From: Siphonodentalium dalli
Taxonomy: Eukaryota > Mollusca > Scaphopoda > Gadilida > Siphonodentaliidae
Length of the DNA stretch: 64,000 nt
Assembly: GCA_032622095.1 (NCBI GenBank)
Contig: CP136069.1
Span: forward strand, 101,956,278-102,020,277
Direction: 5' to 3'
Position numbers and translations under genes: made by a program. The number at the start of each line of letters is the position of its first letter. The stretch's first letter is position 1. The notes beneath the pieces were generated by a model. That model did not search any database. It saw nothing but the letters and a program-made list of their open reading frames with translations, and was not told where the DNA came from. Positions 59,939 through 64,000 of this stretch are shown here, piece by piece.

Positions 59939-60003
59939 TTAACCCAACAGAACGGCCCTGTGCCAATGCATTCTCTTATAAAATTGCTAAAATAGACAAT
60001 CTA

Positions 60004-60200
60004 GGGGCCATAACGCAGGTAAAAAATGGCGGACAAATTTGGTTTTCGAACTCGTTCAGGATATTGTTGTAAAAGATCCATACACCCAAAATTGCTCAAA
60101 AGAGATAAACTAAGGGCTGTAACTCAGGTAAAACAAATTGGACAAAACTGGTTGTTTAACTCAATCAAGACATTGTTGTGAAAGATCGATAAACCAAATA
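60004..60200. repeat. Tandem ~115-bp repeat of the GGGCCATAAC family
   Basis: GGGCCATAACGCAGGTAAAA (60006) and AGGGCTGTAACTCAGGTAAA (60112) start two diverged copies. Both continue with a GGACAAA block, an AACTC-containing block and an ATTGTTGTNAAAGATC block. Confidence 0.6.
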
Positions 60201-60364
60201 TGAATTTAATTAGCTGACATTTGTTATAAAGTTACCACACTAATGGACATAAAATTACATATAAATAAGTGGGATAACTCTGGTTAAAAGACGGGGCTGG
60301 CCTGACTTTCTGTCAAATGTGAGAATAAAGTCATGTACCAAAAATTGTCACAATTCATCAATAA

Positions 60365-60847
60365 ATGGCTGTGTTACATAGGTTTGTAACAAACTTAAAC
60401 TTGTTTTTCTTATGCTCATTCATGGTGAAGAGGGGATACTCAGGTCTAAATATCTCAAACCACTTCCACCTCCCATCATGGAAAGAGTTGGCAAATAAAT
60501 ATAGATTTTTTCTTCTTATCCAAGTCATCTTGGTGGACATCACTTGGAATTATACAGAGAACATTTTCCACAACTACCCCTCTGAAAGCTTTAACATCTT
60601 CTTTCCAATCCAACAGACCTCAATTTTTATTCTGATCTTGGTTGTTATCATTTGGAATCATGTAAACAAAATTCATCATTGGGCAATCATGATTATTCTA
60701 AAGGCATGTGAGAGTAATGTTATCAGATTCGTTCAAAATGTAACTTTTGGCATGCAAACTCACAGATGGAGCATTTTTTCCCAATTGGTTAGAATTGTCA
60801 ACATGGTAAAAATGTTACAGTGTCTTGGGTTGTGTGTTATAGCATGA
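60365..60847 (+). other. Open frame of 160 codons, not supported as a gene
   Basis: The frame is hydrophobic in the middle (FILILVVIIWN) and runs into the hairpin at 60830-60932. It sits in AT-rich repeat-like DNA with repeated TTGGAAT phrases, has no recognisable domain and no splice context. I list it only because it is the longest frame in the last 10 kb outside LINE remnants. Confidence 0.12.
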
Positions 60848-60932
60848 TACAAGACTCAACAGGACCAATACCACCCATCGGTTCGTGTTGGTATTGGTCC
60901 CAAATCACCTTGTATCATGCTATACCACACAA
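60830..60932. repeat. 103-bp two-stem hairpin
   Basis: The outer stem GTGTTATAGCATGATACAAG (60832) pairs with CTTGTATCATGCTATACCAC (60909). An inner stem GGACCAATACCA (60862) pairs with TGGTATTGGTCC (60889). Two phased stems in one palindrome suggest a miniature element. Confidence 0.7.
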
Positions 60933-62109
60933 CTCTTTCAAGTTAAGTTGCCTGGACAAGTAGTCATAACAATTTCTCAGTTGAACTAAAATAAGTCTAA
61001 AATTAATGCAGCTAAAAATTCAAGTTACCTGCGGTAGATCCATAACCTTAATAGTTACTGTTTCATCTATCCTAATTCTTCTTAAGAGTTACCAGTAGCC
61101 TGAGTAGGATCTAAATTCTGTTCACTGTTGGATAGCTTGTATGATATCTTCAAAAAACAGGATGAGATACATGTAATCTATAGAAATAGAGAAAGAATGC
61201 TTATAAATCATATTAGCAGACTTTGAATTCGAACAAGACATTATTAAGCGAGTCTCATATACCGAATATAACAAAATCAGTTGATTAATTTTTTTCAAGT
61301 TATGGCACTATTAAAAATTAACTAATTAAGGGCTGTGCTTCACATACCTGACCGGTTTTCAAACTCGATCAAGACATTGTTGAGCATTAATGAGCAAGTT
61401 TCATATACCTGTATCAAATATCAACAAATCAGTTGATATTTGTTCAAGTTATGATGTTAAATCACTAATCTGAAAATGACCACCCACCACCTGCCCATTA
61501 CCAAAAATCTGTGAGATAAAAATCGCCCTTGTTATAGTTAGTAGCTAGATAGTAGATACATGGGCCAAGTACTTGCATGGCCAATTTTTCTATTTTATTT
61601 TACTTAGGAAAGAGCTTGGTATAATATATATAATATATATATAATATATACATGTAATACCCCCACCAAGGTATCTTTCTAACGAGGTTTATTAATTTTC
61701 TTATCTGGCTTATTTTGAAAGGTGTCTTAAACCGACCCGTGATGACTGAATAACACCTGCACGAGTGAATACCAAAACTTTGTTTGTTGAAATTGGTTCA
61801 AAGCCTGACCGAGAAAATTTTATGAAGGTCGATTAATCAGACAAAATAAAAACACAAATAACGCAATTGGGCACTCTTTTGAAAGTATTTGTGATGGTAA
61901 ACCTCCATACCAAATTACATTCAGATCGGATAACCATGGCTAGAATAGATTTTGTACCTGTCAATCATAAAACAAGTGGCTCTGTATCCCCTGGATGTCA
62001 GTATGATCGTTTATGTTCCCAAACTGGATTGTAGCGACTAGTATCATATTGATTTGGTCTGAAACCAAACAGAAGAATTGCTCAGAATTTTTGATGCAGC
62101 AAGTTTTAT
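60933..62109. other. AT-rich DNA with dispersed repeat fragments
   Basis: It contains diverged pieces of the CAAGTTTCATATACCTG and AAGACATTGTTGAGC family (61220-61440), an AT-repeat near 61620-61655 and text beginning CCCCCACCAAGGTATC (61660). No coding frame is supported. Confidence 0.4.
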
Positions 62110-62431
62110 CACATTATTATTATTATTATTATTATAGATACATTTAAAACGCATTATACAATAAATTAGTTTCAATGCGCTTACAATACAAACATGGCAC
62201 ACATCGTAAAATAATGCACAAATGGATAAAATTATATACAAACAACCTAACTAGATAATACCAACTTAACCTAATAATCAACCGCAGTAAGGCAATAATA
62301 ACAGCTAGACCATTTAAAATACACGAAGATATACGATTGAATCACAGCTAAAATTATATGGTGAAAGTAAAAGTTAATATATGGGTTAAATGGTCTAGAC
62401 TCGCACGCACATAACAGACTCTGGTAAACAG

Positions 62432-63073
62432 CTATCGAAGAACACCTTTTTTTGGCAGATTGAAGCATATCTCGAACAAGTGAGTCTTAAGTTTTGACTT
62501 GAATTTGGGGAAAGTAGCACAATTCCGGATGTCCATTGGAAGTCTATTCCAGTTGTTGATGGAAGTCTCTTGGAAGCACCTAATTCCGTAGTTGATGTTA
62601 GGCTTCCTGGTCGCTCTGCGGATATCTTTCCCACTGGTACATGATCGTGTCACACCCCCGCTTTTCAGAACAAACATGTCAGAAATGTACACAGGAACCG
62701 TATGATTTAGCGATTTGAATACTGTGACCGCACATTTGTATTCCATTCTAAACTGAAAAGTCATTATATGTTCACTAATCAACGTCTTGGTTATATGGTC
62801 GAATTTGCATTTATTGTCGATAAGTCTTGCACAGTTGTTAATTAAGACATCAATCCGGTGCATATTCTCCTTGGTGATATTTGTCAGCAGAGAATTCAGA
62901 CTATCAACACGTGACATGACAAGCGATAAGACTGCGCGTTTCATAGCTTTTTTGCTCAGGTGACATCGAACTCTGCGCAGTAATGTAGTAGTAACATGTT
63001 CGCAGTATGTCAGATACCATTTTATCAAGACACATGGTAGAATCAAAGTGCGCACCAAGGTTCCGAAGATCAC
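62432..63073 (-). pseudogene. LINE ORF2 C-terminal region, 213 codons
   Basis: LSLVMSRVDSLNSLLTNI, then NCARLI, DHITKTLISEH, AVTVFKSLNHTVPVYISDM, WNRLPMDIRN and FKSKLKTHLFE match in order the C-terminal domain of L2/CR1 ORF2 proteins (SRLDYCNSLL, AARLI, RDHITPVL, KCLNGxAPxYLSDLL, WNxLPxxIR, FKxxLKTHLF). The first ~45 codons are out of register with the family, consistent with a frameshift near 62960-63050. Confidence 0.8.
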
Positions 63074-63107
63074 TACACAATGGAATAACGCTGTCGCCCA
63101 GCTGAAT

Positions 63108-63332
63108 TTAAAACTCTGGCTCTGTGTTTATACCCACAGAGAGCGATAGTTCTTTGATGGAATATTTGGAGCCAATTACCATGAACTCGGACTTGTCGTC
63201 ATTAAGTTTAAGTTTGTTATTCTGCATCCAAGATTTTACTTTACAGAAACACTCTTCCAGACAATGTATTGCGTTGTTATAGCCATTCGGATCATTTCTA
63301 GAAAATTCTACATATATGTGTGTCACATACAT
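63108..63332 (-). pseudogene. LINE RT palm/thumb fragment, 74 codons
   Basis: NAIHCLEECFCKVKSWMQNN and KLKLNDDKSEFMVIGSK are the conserved blocks directly after the ADD catalytic box in CR1/L2 RT. The box itself is not present. Downstream the sequence changes frame into the 213-codon C-terminal piece. Confidence 0.8.
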
Positions 63333-63335
63333 GTA

Positions 63336-64000
63336 ACAGTAAACTATAATGTACGAAAAAATGTTATAAAATATATTTATTACATGGTCCTACCCTTATT
63401 CCATTTTCATATCTGTGATTTAGAGAGAAACAGTGTTCGCGCTGTCGGTAGCCAAATTAGCCAATGGCTAATATTATTCGAATTTGGCTAATAAAAATTT
63501 CATTTGGCTAAACTTTTTTTTACCCCAAATGGAGACGGAAAGCATGGAGTCGTAAAGCTAATTAATAAAAGCGCTGAATAGATCGAAGTTATGTGACGAA
63601 AGTATCTCGTACTTATGCTAATACGCCGTCGATGACATTTAACAAGCCTAATCGTCAAAACGCTTAAGCTGTATACTGGTTATGTAACTGATTAAGCCGT
63701 CTGTAAGATAAAATACCTAAAAGCTTTGTTCAGAAGAGCAGTTCTTAATCAATCGTTGCGTAATCTGCATTCCGTTTAATAAACTGGCTTCTCGTCATAA
63801 AAGTGTCAACGACATAGAGTTATTATGTGCTTTTAAAGTTGTTTTTGTGTTGTTTTAATTATGTTTTTATACTGAATAACAAATAAAGTTTAAAGCGAAT
63901 ATTTTAGTCATTAATTGTGAACCGCCCAGAAAATGAGGATTTAATTTGGCCAAAAAACATTTGGCTAAAGTTTTTTTCATTTGGCTAATAAAATTTTCAT
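63336..64000. other. AT-rich DNA with ATTTGGCTAA motifs
   Basis: ATTTGGCTAA-type motifs cluster at 63449-63515 and again at 63942-64000, with an inverted GCCAAATTAGCC at 63451. CAGTGTTCGCGCTG (63431) could be the start of a DNA-transposon terminus, but its partner would lie beyond the window. Confidence 0.35.

Larger units (their letters stand above)
62110..63335 (-). mobile_element. L2/CR1-like LINE fragment with (AAT)n tail
   Basis: On the minus strand RT-thumb sequence (63332 down) is followed by the C-terminal region (63073-62432), a short 3' UTR and an (AAT)n run at 62113-62136. The RT catalytic ADD box would lie just upstream, but similarity stops there, so this is a 5'-truncated insertion. 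At least two frame changes between 63108 and 63000 inactivate it. Confidence 0.8.

Noticed and set aside
60365..60847. 160-codon hydrophobic frame as a membrane protein
   Set aside because: No domain or splice context. The DNA looks like low-complexity repeat, and the frame runs into a hairpin element.

Overview
The window looks like intergenic, repeat-dominated DNA from a marine lophotrochozoan animal, most likely a mollusc. It is AT-rich and I see no prokaryotic operon. It holds several decayed non-LTR retrotransposons, a broken Ty3/Gypsy element and many inverted-repeat (foldback) elements. It also holds dispersed repeats of a kind I associate with molluscan genomes: a palindromic GCTCACC hairpin followed by CCGTCCGTCCGT, and phrases such as GGGCCATAACTCAGGTAAA. 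The taxonomic call is an inference. I see no rRNA, tRNA or CRISPR, and no convincing complete host gene.

Layout. 1-2.3 kb: unassigned DNA, a short tandem duplication and a 5'-truncated LINE tail. 2.57-7.47 kb: a 4.9-kb foldback element with 2.2-kb arms. 7.5-12.2 kb: a broken Gypsy gag-pol whose gag is split by a 1.8-kb element with 458-bp direct terminal repeats. 12.6-13.7 kb: a small inverted-repeat element and a tandem duplication. 13.85-14.9 kb: a LINE C-terminus split by a 449-bp hairpin element. 14.785-33.29 kb: a head-to-tail triplication of a 6.1-6.2-kb unit, itself a mosaic of dispersed repeats and a ~145-bp array. 33.37-36.0 kb: a minus-strand LINE with a long open reverse-transcriptase frame. 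36.0-37.64 kb: short tandem repeat families.

37.99-46.98 kb: a ~9-kb element with an 18-bp perfect terminal inverted repeat, two long inverted arms, a central array of ~12 monomers of about 190 bp, a second foldback nested in one arm, and a cysteine-cluster ORF near its right end. 47.1-49.3 kb: tandem duplications. 49.3-52.76 kb: a nearly full-length but frameshifted minus-strand LINE (endonuclease, RT, CCHC-like finger). 53.0-54.0 kb: an AT minisatellite interrupted by a poly(A)-tailed retrocopy. 54.2-55.9 kb: LINE tail fragments. 56-62 kb: hairpins, MITE-like elements and two short exon-like segments. 62.1-63.3 kb: a third minus-strand LINE fragment.

The coding sequences are remnants of selfish elements and do not form a shared pathway. 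The most unusual content is structural: two large foldback elements with related termini (TA followed by GTCCAG), one with a satellite core and a Cys-rich ORF; a very recent tandem triplication; and a compact LTR-like element with symmetrical GGAATCA...TGATTCC ends.
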